From: Nonomuraea polychroma
GTDB lineage: Bacteria; Actinomycetota; Actinomycetes; Streptosporangiales; Streptosporangiaceae
Assembly: GCF_004011505.1 (NCBI RefSeq)
Contig: NZ_SAUN01000001.1
Coordinates: 2,728,001-2,792,000 of the forward strand
Reading direction: 5' to 3'
DNA length: 64,000 nt
Shown: in pieces, positions 56,584-64,000 of the stretch
Layout: each line of letters starts with the position of its first letter
How positions within the stretch are numbered: position 1 is the first letter of the stretch
Translations under genes and position numbers: made by a program
The notes under the pieces: model-generated
What the model saw: only the letters and a program-made list of their open reading frames with translations
Database searches by the model: none
Told to the model about the DNA's origin: nothing

Positions 56584-57251
56584 CCCTCACGGCGACCCCG
56601 CGGCCTGCCGTACGGCAGAGAGCACAGCCCCGAAAGCTCGGGGTGTGGACGCGGGTGCGGCGGTCGTGGCAGCTGTACGTGCTGCTGGCACCGGTGCTGG
56701 CGTACTTCGCGGTCTTCAAGTACTGGCCGATGTACGGCGTGCAGATCGCCTTCCGCGACTACCGGCCGGACGCGGGCTTCCTCGGGAGCTCGTGGGTGGG
56801 GTTCAAGCACTTCGCCAGGTTCTTCAACTCCTTCCAGTTCTGGGATGTCTTCACCAACACCGTGCTGTTGGCGCTGTTCAACCTGGCGATCGTCTTCCCG
56901 GTGCCGATCCTGCTGGCGCTGCTGGTCAACCAGCTACCGAGTGAGCGGTTCAAGCGCTTCACCCAAACCGTGCTGTACGCCCCGACGTTCATCTCCACCG
57001 TGGTCGTGGTCGGCATGCTGTACGTCTTCCTCGCGCCGCGCACCGGGCTGGTGAACAACGTCATCGTGCTGCTGGGCGGCGAGCCGATCTTCTTCATGGG
57101 CGAAGCGGAGTGGTTCCGCCCGGTCTACGTCGCCTCCAGCCTGTGGCAGGAGGCCGGCTTCCAGATGGTCGTCTACCTGGCGGCGCTGGCGGGCGTGGAC
57201 CCGTCGCTGCACGAGGCGGCCAAGATGGACGGCGCGTCGCGGCGGCAGCGC
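56580..57251 (+). pseudogene. Truncated sugar ABC permease (LplB/UgpA-like)
   Basis: The first 224 residues of a permease are intact. They include TM1 (LYVLLAPVLAYFAVFKYWP), the periplasmic region, further helices (FTNTVLLALFNLAIVF and FISTVVVVGMLYV) and the beginning of the EAA loop HEAAKMDGASRRQR. The last helix pair is missing. Coding then switches to the tail of a binding protein in another frame. The frame stays open into GH32 as a chimera, but the permease cannot assemble a channel. Junction sequence GGCAGCGC at 57244-57251 is shared by both parts. Confidence 0.85.
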
Positions 57252-57375
57252 GATCGTGAAGGGCGGCGTGGAGACGGAGTGGGACGCCTACGTGGCCCAG
57301 CTCGACCAGATCGGGCTCAAGCGGATGGTCGAGATCTACCAGACCGCGCTCGACCGCTACCGGAAGGGCCAGTAG
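57244..57375 (+). pseudogene. C-terminal tail of a sugar ABC solute-binding protein (LplA-like)
   Basis: In this frame the sequence reads IVKGGVETEWDAYVAQLDQ followed by QIGLKRMVEIYQTALDRY and ends KGQ-stop at 57375. This is the standard C-terminal helix of extracellular binding proteins for oligosaccharides. The preceding 450 or so residues are gone, together with the second permease expected between. The TAG overlaps the GH32 start (TAGTG), which was the original gene junction. Confidence 0.8.
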
Positions 57376-58730
57376 TGGACACCCATCGGCCGGCCTACCA
57401 CTTCATGCCGCCGGCCAACTGGATGAACGAGCCGCACGCCGCCTTCCACCACGACGGCCTGCACCACCTCTTCTACCAGCGCAATCCGTACGCCCCGCGG
57501 TGGGACCGCATCCGCTGGGGCCACGCGGTCAGCACCGACCTCGTCGACTGGCGGCACCTGCCCGACGCCCTCACCCCGGAGGACGTGAAGATCGCCCCCG
57601 ACGGCGTCTGGTCGGGCAGCGCGAGCGTGGACGCCGATGGCAACCCGGTGCTGTTCTTCACCGCGGGGAACGGCGGCAAGCAGTCGATCGGCCTGGCACG
57701 TTCCGCCGACCTCGTGCACTGGACGGCCGAGCCCGTCCTGGACGCGCCCGACGGGCACACCGAATTCCGGGACCCGTTCGTGTGGAAGGACCGCGAGCGG
57801 TGGTTCATGCTGGTCGGCGCCGAGCACGAGCAGGGCGGGACCGCTCTCCTCTACTCCTCCGGAGACCTCACCGCCTGGACCTTCGAGGGCCCCTTCGCCG
57901 TCGGTGACGCCGAACGGCTCCCGGAGACCGGCATCATGTGGGAGCTGCCCCTGCTGCTCCCGCTCGGCGACTCGGGCAAGCACGTCTTCATGGTCAGCCC
58001 GTGGTGGCGCGGCGAGAGCCCGCACTGGCTCACGTACGCGTGGTACTGGATCGGCGTCTGGGACCCGACGTCCATGACCTGGACTCCTGACCACCCCGAC
58101 CCGCGCCACTTCGACTACGGCGCCCACTTCACCGGCGCCACCGGGACCGTCGACGCGAAGGGGCGGACCCTGGTGTGGAGCATCGCCCAGGACCGCCGCA
58201 CCGATGCCGAGCAAGAGGCGGCGGGCTGGGCGCACAACGCCGGCCTGCCGCTGGAGCTGACCCTCGGCGACGACGGCGACCAGCGCATCGCGCCCGTCGC
58301 CGAGCTGGCCGTCCTTCGCGGACCGGCGTTCACCGGGGAGGTCAGCGGCGACCTCCTGGAGGTCTACCTGGAGGCCGACCTCGCCGCCGACGCCCGCATC
58401 GAGCTCCAGGTACGGCGGAGCCCGGACGGCGCCGAAGCCACCACCCTGTTCTACGACGCCGCCCGCCAGTCCTTCGGCACCGGCGACCGCCAAGGCCCGC
58501 TCGCGCTCGAGAACGGGCGGCTGCGCCTGCGCGTCTTCGTCGACCGCTCGATGGTCGAGGCCTACGCCGACGAGCGACGCAGCATCACCACCCGGTCCTA
58601 CCCCACAAGACCCGACGCCCTCGGGGTCACCCTCGTCACCCACGGCACGACGACCGTGCGCGAGCTGACGGCCTGGCCACTACGCCCCGCGATCTTCGAG
58701 ACCATAGAGACCCTCGAGACGCGTGGTTGA
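57375..58730 (+). CDS. Glycoside hydrolase family 32 enzyme with variant nucleophile motif
   Basis: This 451-residue GH32 protein has a five-bladed catalytic propeller and a C-terminal beta-sandwich (after about 320). Motifs are YHFMPPANWMNEPHA, WSGSASVD, EFRDPFVW and MWELPLLLPL. The nucleophile Asp of the usual WMNDPNG is Glu here, and the EC motif is WELP. The RDP and the acid/base Glu are kept. Activity on fructans is likely but may differ from classical invertase or levanase. GTG 57375 overlaps the binding-protein stop; it also lies in an open frame with the truncated permease. No signal peptide is seen. Confidence 0.85.
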   Translation: MDTHRPAYHFMPPANWMNEPHAAFHHDGLHHLFYQRNPYAPRWDRIRWGHAVSTDLVDWRHLPDALTPEDVKIAPDGVWSGSASVDADGNPVLFFTAGNGGKQSIGLARSADLVHWTAEPVLDAPDGHTEFRDPFVWKDRERWFMLVGAEHEQGGTALLYSSGDLTAWTFEGPFAVGDAERLPETGIMWELPLLLPLGDSGKHVFMVSPWWRGESPHWLTYAWYWIGVWDPTSMTWTPDHPDPRHFDYGAHFTGATGTVDAKGRTLVWSIAQDRRTDAEQEAAGWAHNAGLPLELTLGDDGDQRIAPVAELAVLRGPAFTGEVSGDLLEVYLEADLAADARIELQVRRSPDGAEATTLFYDAARQSFGTGDRQGPLALENGRLRLRVFVDRSMVEAYADERRSITTRSYPTRPDALGVTLVTHGTTTVRELTAWPLRPAIFETIETLETRG

Positions 58731-58749
58731 CATCTCCCAAGGAGGATTC

Positions 58750-60180
58750 ATGCACCTGCCCCCCCAACAGGGGGTGCGACCCTGCGCGCCGTACCGGCCG
58801 CAGCTGCACTACACGCCCGCGCGCAACTGGATGAACGACCCCAACGGCCTGGTCTGGCACGACGGCGAATACCACCTCTTCTACCAGTACAACCCGTACG
58901 GGAACGACTGGGGGAACATGTCGTGGGGACACGCCGTCAGCACCGACCTGGTCCACTGGGAGGAACTCGGCGTCGCGATCGAGGCCACCGATGACGAGCA
59001 CGTCTTCTCCGGGAGCGCCGTGATCGACCATGACGGGACCATGGTCGCCGTCTACACCAGCTACCACCCCGCGTCGGGGCTGCAGGCGCAATCGCTGGCC
59101 CGCAGCACCGACCGGGGCAGGACGTGGACCCGCCACCCGGGCAATCCCGTCCTCGACATCGGCTCGAAGGAATTCCGTGACCCCAAGGTCTTCTGGTACG
59201 GCCAAGGGGGTTACTGGGTCATGGCCGTCGTGCTGGCCCTGGAGTGGAAGGTGAGCTTTTACCGTTCCGACGACCTGCTCTCCTGGACCTGGCTGAGCGA
59301 CTTCGGACCCGCCGGATCCGTGGACGGCATCTGGGAAGTGCCCGACCTGTTCGAGCTGGACGGCAGGTGGGTGCTGGTCGTCAGCCTCAATCCCGGCGGT
59401 CCGGCCGGCGGCTCCGGCGTGCAGTATTTCGTCGGCCGCTTCGACGGCGTCACCTTCACCAGCGACTGGCCCGCCGCCTGGGTGGACCACGGCCGTGACT
59501 TCTATGCCGCGCTCTCCTGGAACAACACCCCAGACGGGCGGCGCCGCTGGATCGGCTGGATGAGCAACTGGGCCGACGCCGCCACCCACCCCACCGACCC
59601 GTGGCGTGGTGCGCAGAGTCTGCCGCGCGAGCTCCTGCTGGAGGACATCGGCGGCCGCCCGTGCCTGGTCCAGCGGCCCGTGGCCGCCCTCCAGGCGTTG
59701 CGCTCGCCCGACTCGATCCACGTCGCCGGCCTGGACATCCCGCCGGGCGTCCTGTTCCGCTCCGTCCCCGAGGGGGCGCTGGAGATCACGGCGGAGTTCG
59801 CGCCGGGTACGGCGGAGCGGTTCGGGCTCGTGATCCACGAGGGAGTGCGCATCGGGTACGACATCGTCCGTGGCGAGGCGTTCGTGGAGGGGACGCCCAG
59901 CGGCAGGCACGCCGCCCCGCTTTCCGCGGACGGCGTGCGTAGTTCCACAGACGGCGTGCGTAGTTCCGCGGACGGCGTGCGCCGTTCCGGGGACGGCCTG
60001 CGCCTGACAGTCATCGTGGACGCCTCCTGCGTCGAGGTCTTCTCCGACCGCGGTCAGATCGTCTTCACCGAACAGATCTTCGCCGAGCCCGGCTCGGCCC
60101 AGGTGGGCCTGTTCGCCGACAGCGGCACGGCGCTGCTGCGGTCCGCGGCCATCCACCCGTTGCGACCAAAGCGGGCATAG
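58750..60180 (+). CDS. Glycoside hydrolase family 32 enzyme (fructan hydrolase/levanase type)
   Basis: This 476-residue GH32 protein has complete motifs: RNWMNDPNGLVWHDGEYHLF (nucleophile Asp), FSGSAVID, EFRDPKVFW and IWEVPDLF (acid/base Glu). The C-terminal beta-sandwich contains a 7-residue tandem repeat insertion. It should hydrolyse beta-fructofuranosides such as inulin, levan or sucrose. AAGGAGG lies four bases before ATG 58750. No signal peptide is visible, so it is probably cytosolic, which is unexpected for a polymer enzyme. Confidence 0.92.
   Translation: MHLPPQQGVRPCAPYRPQLHYTPARNWMNDPNGLVWHDGEYHLFYQYNPYGNDWGNMSWGHAVSTDLVHWEELGVAIEATDDEHVFSGSAVIDHDGTMVAVYTSYHPASGLQAQSLARSTDRGRTWTRHPGNPVLDIGSKEFRDPKVFWYGQGGYWVMAVVLALEWKVSFYRSDDLLSWTWLSDFGPAGSVDGIWEVPDLFELDGRWVLVVSLNPGGPAGGSGVQYFVGRFDGVTFTSDWPAAWVDHGRDFYAALSWNNTPDGRRRWIGWMSNWADAATHPTDPWRGAQSLPRELLLEDIGGRPCLVQRPVAALQALRSPDSIHVAGLDIPPGVLFRSVPEGALEITAEFAPGTAERFGLVIHEGVRIGYDIVRGEAFVEGTPSGRHAAPLSADGVRSSTDGVRSSADGVRRSGDGLRLTVIVDASCVEVFSDRGQIVFTEQIFAEPGSAQVGLFADSGTALLRSAAIHPLRPKRA
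59929..60003 (+). repeat. 21-bp tandem repeat in the second GH32 gene
   Basis: Units begin at 59929, 59950 and 59971, and a partial fourth at 59992. Each encodes DGVRSS plus one residue. The insertion lies in a loop of the beta-sandwich domain and keeps the frame. Confidence 0.85.
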
Positions 60181-60187
60181 ATGGTCA

Positions 60188-60215
60188 AATCATTCGTTCG
60201 CTTGCGTGGATGATT
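60188..60215. promoter_or_regulatory. Inverted repeat upstream of the Fic gene
   Basis: AATCATTC and GGATGATT (60188-60195 and 60208-60215) pair at seven of eight positions with a 12-base spacer. The surrounding sequence is AT-rich compared with the rest of the window. It may be the operator of the Fic gene. Confidence 0.35.
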
Positions 60216-60228
60216 GATTCATGCTTCC

Positions 60229-61377
60229 ATGGGTTCCATGGGTTCCATGCTCTACGGCACTCCCGCCCTCCAGACGCCCGACAAGACGGTGCTGGCCGAA
60301 ATCGAGGACATGCGGCAAGACCTCAAATACCGCCTCGCGGAAACGCACCGGTGGGACGGCCAGCTCCGCAGGCAACTCCAGGCACGGGCGATCCAGGGCT
60401 CGAACTCCATCGAGGGCTATAAGGCGAGCGTTGAGGACATTCAGTCGATCATGGCCGGCGAGGAGCCCCTTGACGCATCCGCCAATGTAGCGAAGGAAAT
60501 CGCAGGCTACCAGCAGGCGCTGACCTATATCGGGATGCTGTCGCGCGCTTCCGTGTTCCGTTATGACGTGGGTCTGCTCAACGCACTCAACTTCATGATG
60601 ATCGGCCACCACCGCAACAAAACTCCTGGTGTGATACGGCCAGGAGGCATCTATGTCCGGGATTCGGGGACAGGGCAAGTCGTCTACGAGGGACCGGATG
60701 CCGAACTGGTCGAAGGGCTTCTGGACGAGCTGGTCCTCTGGCTCAACGAGGGGGAGCTGGAGGCGCCGAGCTATGTGCGGGCCGCCATGGCCCACTTCAA
60801 TCTCGTAAAGATCCATCCGTGGCGCGATGGAAACGGCCGGATGTCGCGTGCTCTGCAGACCTTGGTCCTCGGCCGGGACCGGATCCTGACGCCTGAGTTT
60901 TCCTCCATTGAGGAATGGCTCGGCGAGCAGCGCACCACCTTTGAGTACTACGACGTGCTCGGCGCGGTCGGACGCCAGCGGTGGAGCCCTCACGGCGACA
61001 CCCTCGACTGGGTGCGCTTCTGTCTGAGAGCGCACCACATGCAGGCGCAGCGGGTGCGCCAGCGTCTCACCGAGGCCGGCGAGATCTGGATGCTGCTGGA
61101 GGAGCAGGTCGACGCCGACGGGCTCAACACACGCTGCGTCTCCGCGCTCTACGAGGCGTTTGTGAGCAGGCGCCTGCGCCGCAGCAGGTATCAATCCGAC
61201 GAGGGCCTCAGTCAGGGACAGGCCGCCCGCGACCTCCGGGACCTGGCCGCCAAAGGCTGGCTCCAGCCGTACGGCGAGACGAAGGGCCGCTACTACGAGG
61301 CCGGCCCTCGGATGGCCGCGCTGAAGGCCGACTTCGCCGAGCGGGTCACGCCCTTGCGGGACCCTTACCGCGCCTGA
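60229..61377 (+). CDS. Fic family protein (AMPylase-type) with internal inhibitory helix
   Basis: This 382-residue protein contains the Fic core HPWRDGNGR at about 196-204, where the catalytic His and the anion-binding loop lie. The N-terminal helix carries S58-N-S-I-E62-G, matching the inhibitory [S/T]xxxE[G/N] motif. A C-terminal winged-helix-like region follows (about 290-370). It probably attaches AMP to a target protein but is held inactive by Glu62. Three ATG codons spaced nine bases (60229, 60238, 60247) make the start uncertain. Slightly lower GC suggests transfer. Confidence 0.87.
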   Translation: MGSMGSMLYGTPALQTPDKTVLAEIEDMRQDLKYRLAETHRWDGQLRRQLQARAIQGSNSIEGYKASVEDIQSIMAGEEPLDASANVAKEIAGYQQALTYIGMLSRASVFRYDVGLLNALNFMMIGHHRNKTPGVIRPGGIYVRDSGTGQVVYEGPDAELVEGLLDELVLWLNEGELEAPSYVRAAMAHFNLVKIHPWRDGNGRMSRALQTLVLGRDRILTPEFSSIEEWLGEQRTTFEYYDVLGAVGRQRWSPHGDTLDWVRFCLRAHHMQAQRVRQRLTEAGEIWMLLEEQVDADGLNTRCVSALYEAFVSRRLRRSRYQSDEGLSQGQAARDLRDLAAKGWLQPYGETKGRYYEAGPRMAALKADFAERVTPLRDPYRA

Positions 61378-62022
61378 TCAGGCGGCGGTCTTGACGACGT
61401 GCTGGAGTTCCGCCAGCACCTCGGCGTTCAGCTGGTACGCGAGCTTGACCTCGCCGATGATCCTCTGTCGCTCCCGCTCGTCCAGGTCCAGGGCGTCCAG
61501 GCGGGCGCGGTATTCGTTCTTGAAGCGCGGCAGGCTGCCCAGCTCCTCGAAGCGGTAGAAGTCGACGCCGCCGCCCGTTCCGTACCCGTAGATCTTCTGC
61601 AGCTCCATGCGGATGAACTGGCCGCCGGACAGGTCGCCCAGGTAGCGGGTGTAGTGGTGGGCGATGTAGCCGCCGGGCCAGTCGGACACCTGATGGATGC
61701 GCGCGACCAGGGTGCGGGTGGACTTGGACGGGGTGATCCGGTCGCGCCAGGCGGGACCGTAGATCGTCGTCAGGTCGCGCTCCAGCGACGGCTCCCGGTA
61801 GAGCTCGGGGAACACGAAGCTGCCGGCCACCGGGTGGTCGGCGAGTCCGCGCGACACCCCGTCGAGCGCGACGTACGCGAAGTAGTGCTGGGCCACCATC
61901 TCGCCGTATTCGTGCTCGCTCAGCCGGCCGCCCATCAGCGCCGCCAGATAGCCTTCGGACTCGGCAGACTGGTGGTCGCCCCAAGTGGCGTTCCTCAAGA
62001 TCTCGGAGAACGGCGTCGTCAC
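61378..62022 (-). CDS. hmuO: Heme oxygenase (biliverdin-producing, HO-1-like)
   Basis: This 214-residue helical heme oxygenase has the proximal heme His in TWGDHQSAESEGYLAALM near the start and the distal helix YLGDLSGGQFIRMELQKIYG. It opens heme to biliverdin, CO and Fe2+ and supplies iron. GTG 62022 was chosen because GAGGTGG lies about five bases upstream; ATG 62052 overlaps a palindrome and has no ribosome site. It is convergent with the Fic gene, with adjoining stops. Confidence 0.9.
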   Translation of the reverse strand: MTTPFSEILRNATWGDHQSAESEGYLAALMGGRLSEHEYGEMVAQHYFAYVALDGVSRGLADHPVAGSFVFPELYREPSLERDLTTIYGPAWRDRITPSKSTRTLVARIHQVSDWPGGYIAHHYTRYLGDLSGGQFIRMELQKIYGYGTGGGVDFYRFEELGSLPRFKNEYRARLDALDLDERERQRIIGEVKLAYQLNAEVLAELQHVVKTAA

Positions 62023-62051
62023 AACCCACCTCAACTCGCGCTGGTGTTTCA

Positions 62052-62107
62052 TGACAAAGTGTCACAAACATCGCCGTGGTGCGTCAAGCTTTTGACGACA
62101 GCCTGTC
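62052..62107. promoter_or_regulatory. Cluster of three inverted repeats in the hmuO promoter
   Basis: The repeats are TGACAAAGTGTCA (62052-62064), GTCAA-gctt-TTGAC and GACAGCCTGTC (62097-62107). On the minus strand TTGACG and TGACAC are spaced 17 bases, so the repeats overlap the predicted promoter. They suggest repressor binding, but do not match the iron box. Confidence 0.5.
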
Positions 62108-62150
62108 ATCAAAGCTCGCCTCCCTTCTTCTTTACCCCGAAAACGACACG

Positions 62151-62882
62151 TCAAGAGGTCACGCGGCCGGGGTGGCCGAGGGCGATCAGCGCCAGGTTGC
62201 GCAGGGACAGGGTGTTGGGGGCGAAGTAGTCGCTGTGCCCGCCGGCGCCTGCCTCGAAGGCGCGGGCGCCGAAGCCGGGGCTCATGGGGTCGGTGCCGAA
62301 GCCGAGCGGGCCGAGCTTGGTCTTCGGGATGAACCGGATCCAGTCGTTGTCGCCGAGCCCTGCCCATACGCGCGGCCCCAGGGCGGCGGCCGAGGAGACG
62401 TCGAGACCCGGGCTGCCGAAGATGGCCAGGTCGCTGACCGGTAAGCCGGGAGCGGCGGCTTTGGCGCACAACACCGAGCCGTAGCTGTGGCACAGCAGCA
62501 CGATCGGGGCGGACGTGCGAGTGCGGAGAGCGGCGACCGTGCGGCGTAGCTCGACGGCGCCCTCGTCCGCCGCGGCGTGGGTGACCGCGCCGAGGCTCAA
62601 CGTCGGGGGAGAGTCGTAGCCGAGCCAGGCCACCACCGCCAGTCGCTCCCCGGGCGCCAGCCGGGCCGCCTCCGCCAGCAGCGCCCGCGCCGCGCCGCCC
62701 GGCCGCCTCGTGCTGTCGTCGAACGTCGCCACCGTGGTGTCGGCGCCGGGCACGATGACCGCCACCCGGTCGGCCGTGACGAGATCCCCGTAGGTCCTCA
62801 CCAACCGTCCGCCGGGCTGCCCCGGCCACACGAGGAACGTGCCGGCCGTCAGGAGTCCCACGAGTGCAAGCCGTCTGAGCAT
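62151..62882 (-). CDS. Alpha/beta hydrolase of the DUF1023 type
   Basis: This 243-residue protein has an N-terminal hydrophobic segment (LALVGLLTAGTFLVW), likely a signal anchor, and a hydrolase fold. VAVIVPGADTTVATFD is the first strand, LLCHSYGSVLCAKAA carries the nucleophile Ser, and the C-terminal His lies in GGHSDYF. Substrate unknown. The ATG at 62882 lies six bases after TAATGT on the minus strand, suggesting a leaderless message. Confidence 0.8.
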   Translation of the reverse strand: MLRRLALVGLLTAGTFLVWPGQPGGRLVRTYGDLVTADRVAVIVPGADTTVATFDDSTRRPGGAARALLAEAARLAPGERLAVVAWLGYDSPPTLSLGAVTHAAADEGAVELRRTVAALRTRTSAPIVLLCHSYGSVLCAKAAAPGLPVSDLAIFGSPGLDVSSAAALGPRVWAGLGDNDWIRFIPKTKLGPLGFGTDPMSPGFGARAFEAGAGGHSDYFAPNTLSLRNLALIALGHPGRVTS

Positions 62883-62964
62883 GCCGCGACATTACGGAGC
62901 GTGGCCGTTCGTTCGCGTCACCGTGAGGTCTGAACTTCCCCGTCGTACTGGAGGGGGACCGAGG

Positions 62965-63075
62965 TCATGCCGGGCGTTCCGTGTCATGGCAGGCCGCCTC
63001 CTGATCTATCACCGCCACCCGATGCGACACGTGCCGCATCACTGCCGGGTCGTGGGCGATGAACCTCAGCGCCAC
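62965..63075 (-). pseudogene. Fossil of an oligopeptide-type ABC ATPase (H-loop fragment)
   Basis: The minus frame reads VALRFIAHDPAVMRHVSHRV and then AVIDQEAA before a stop at 62965. It resembles the switch/H-loop and following strand of OppD-like ATPases (FIxHDLAVVRHISDRVAVM), but the rest of the domain is absent. The remainder of the 62883-63219 gap contains no other feature I recognise. Confidence 0.5.
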
Positions 63076-63219
63076 ACCCCCTCCTCGCCACCCGCCGTAC
63101 TCGGATGCGGGTCCTTCGGGAGAAGGGGGAGGCGGCGCGGGCCCGGGAAGGGCTGACTGCCTGCGTCCCCTCCATCCGCTGGACTTGGGGAGGAGGGGGC
63201 GAGAGGTACCCGAACGCGG

Positions 63220-64000
63220 TCAGCGGGCGTAGCGGTGTTTGGCGCCCGGGGGGAAGTACTCCGGGTCGCCGGCCTCGCGGAGGCGGATGAAGGGCATCTG
63301 CTGGGCCGGCGGCACGTAGGCGGCGAACTCGCTGTTCAGCCGCAGCAGCTGGGCCAGGATCGACGCGCCCACGGCCTGCGCCGTCTCGTCCGAGGGCTTC
63401 TCGCCCGGCATCAGCTCCACCGTCACCGTCAGATGCCGGTCGCGGCCGGCGTCCTCCACCACCTCCATCACGAACTTGCCCGTCACCCAGCCGGCGACCT
63501 CGGGCTGCTCCAGGCCGACCGCGATGTTCTCGGGAAAGACGTTCGCGCCGTAGTACGAGACCGTGAAATGACTGCGGCCGAACACGTACACGAAGGGCCG
63601 CTCCGGGCCCGGCACGGTCGGCTCGAAGCCGTGCCGCCGGACGAAGTCCAGCAGGCGCTCGTACGGGATCACGCCGCCCTCGTCGGCGATGTGGTAGCGG
63701 ATGAGCGGAATGCCGTTGTCGCCCGAGAAGAGCAGCGTGCCCTCGTGCTCCTCGAAGAAGCGCACCTCCGGGTCGTACTGGACGAGCGTCGGCAGCCGCG
63801 ACTCCCCGAACAGCGCCCTCGCCGTGTCCGGGCGGTCCGACAGGAAGCGGCGGATCTCGACGGACAGCGCGGTCTCGTTGCCCAGCACGCCCGCGTCGGC
63901 GGTGCCGTACAGGGAGGCGATGCCGCGTACCGGGTCGGCGATCCCGGCCCGCTCGGCGACCAGCGTGCGCCACTGCTCGCTGAACACCTCGCCCGCCGTG
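63220..64000 (-). CDS. Phenylacetate--CoA ligase-like adenylate-forming enzyme (5' end outside window)
   Basis: The last 259 residues are visible. They include the adenylation-type segment LYGTADAGVLGNETAL, FSGDNGIPLIRYHIADEGGV (hinge-like Asp) and VFGRSHFTVSYYGANVFPENI, followed by a C-terminal PaaK-type domain. These fit the PaaK/F390 synthetase group, which activates aryl or fatty acids via acyl-AMP. The gene stop is at 63220 and the frame runs through the window edge. The start and the phosphate loop are not seen. Confidence 0.8.
   Translation of the reverse strand, partial: TAGEVFSEQWRTLVAERAGIADPVRGIASLYGTADAGVLGNETALSVEIRRFLSDRPDTARALFGESRLPTLVQYDPEVRFFEEHEGTLLFSGDNGIPLIRYHIADEGGVIPYERLLDFVRRHGFEPTVPGPERPFVYVFGRSHFTVSYYGANVFPENIAVGLEQPEVAGWVTGKFVMEVVEDAGRDRHLTVTVELMPGEKPSDETAQAVGASILAQLLRLNSEFAAYVPPAQQMPFIRLREAGDPEYFPPGAKHRYAR

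Overview
The window is about 72% GC, every gene is densely packed, and stop/start overlaps of the ATGA or GTGA type are common. GTG and TTG starts are frequent. Gene content includes a SWIM/DUF6493 pair, a DUF5925 ATPase, CGNR and NAT_N/GNAT_C proteins, an F420-dependent oxidoreductase and an IdeR/DmdR-type iron box. This points to a filamentous actinomycete, most likely Streptosporangiales (Nonomuraea-like). The genus is an inference from gene content. No rRNA, tRNA, CRISPR array, transposase or phage structural gene was recognised.

Layout. 1-11 kb: S9 and C39 peptidases; SWIM zinc-finger protein plus DUF6493 protein; a convergent AAA ATPase; a CASTOR/POLLUX-type channel protein; MtnA; a secreted-type PGRP amidase. 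11-19.4 kb: methylmalonyl-CoA mutase (mutA-mutB) and its chaperone meaB, interrupted by a convergent membrane Ser/Thr kinase with a non-RD catalytic loop and two tandem-repeat tracts, then a GNAT-like acyltransferase. 19.4-28 kb: thioesterase, long-chain acyl-CoA ligase, small regulators, an ABC-F protein with a long leader, a lipoprotein, a phosphotransferase and an F420 oxidoreductase. 28-38 kb: a peptidoglycan-salvage cluster (AmiE-like serine hydrolase, MurQ, NamZ-like DUF1343 protein, tandem-GNAT protein and a complete five-gene oligopeptide-type ABC importer). 38-49.9 kb: alcohol dehydrogenase with an M20 amidohydrolase, two HAD phosphatases, a DinB-like protein, a coiled-coil protein, an acyl-ACP desaturase behind an iron box, a UbiB kinase, ArfB, and PhoD behind a PHO-box-like array. 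49.9-55.4 kb: two gene stumps marking a deletion, an FG-GAP protein, a P450, and an MFS exporter with a TetR regulator. 55.5-60.2 kb: a LacI-controlled fructan locus with two GH32 enzymes whose ABC importer has been destroyed by a deletion. 60.2-64 kb: Fic protein, heme oxygenase, two hydrolase/ligase-type genes and an ABC-ATPase fossil.

How the genes work together. MutAB and MeaB form the propionate/methylmalonyl-CoA to succinyl-CoA module. The 28-38 kb block can plausibly import muropeptides through the ABC system, trim them with the serine hydrolase and NamZ, and convert MurNAc-6-P with MurQ. The GH32 block should degrade fructans outside or inside the cell but no longer has its own intact transporter here.

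The most noteworthy observations are three. First, two independent deletion scars: at 50.34 kb an efflux adaptor stump abuts a histidine-kinase stump, and at 57.25 kb a permease is joined to the tail of a solute-binding protein, leaving an open frame that reads into GH32. Second, a 16/19 match to the DtxR/IdeR iron box before a diiron desaturase gene. Third, several strong palindromes placed on or next to predicted -10 elements. I did not find a convincing wholly new system. The muropeptide ABC/GNAT/NamZ cluster and the SWIM-DUF6493 pair are the best candidates for under-described biology.
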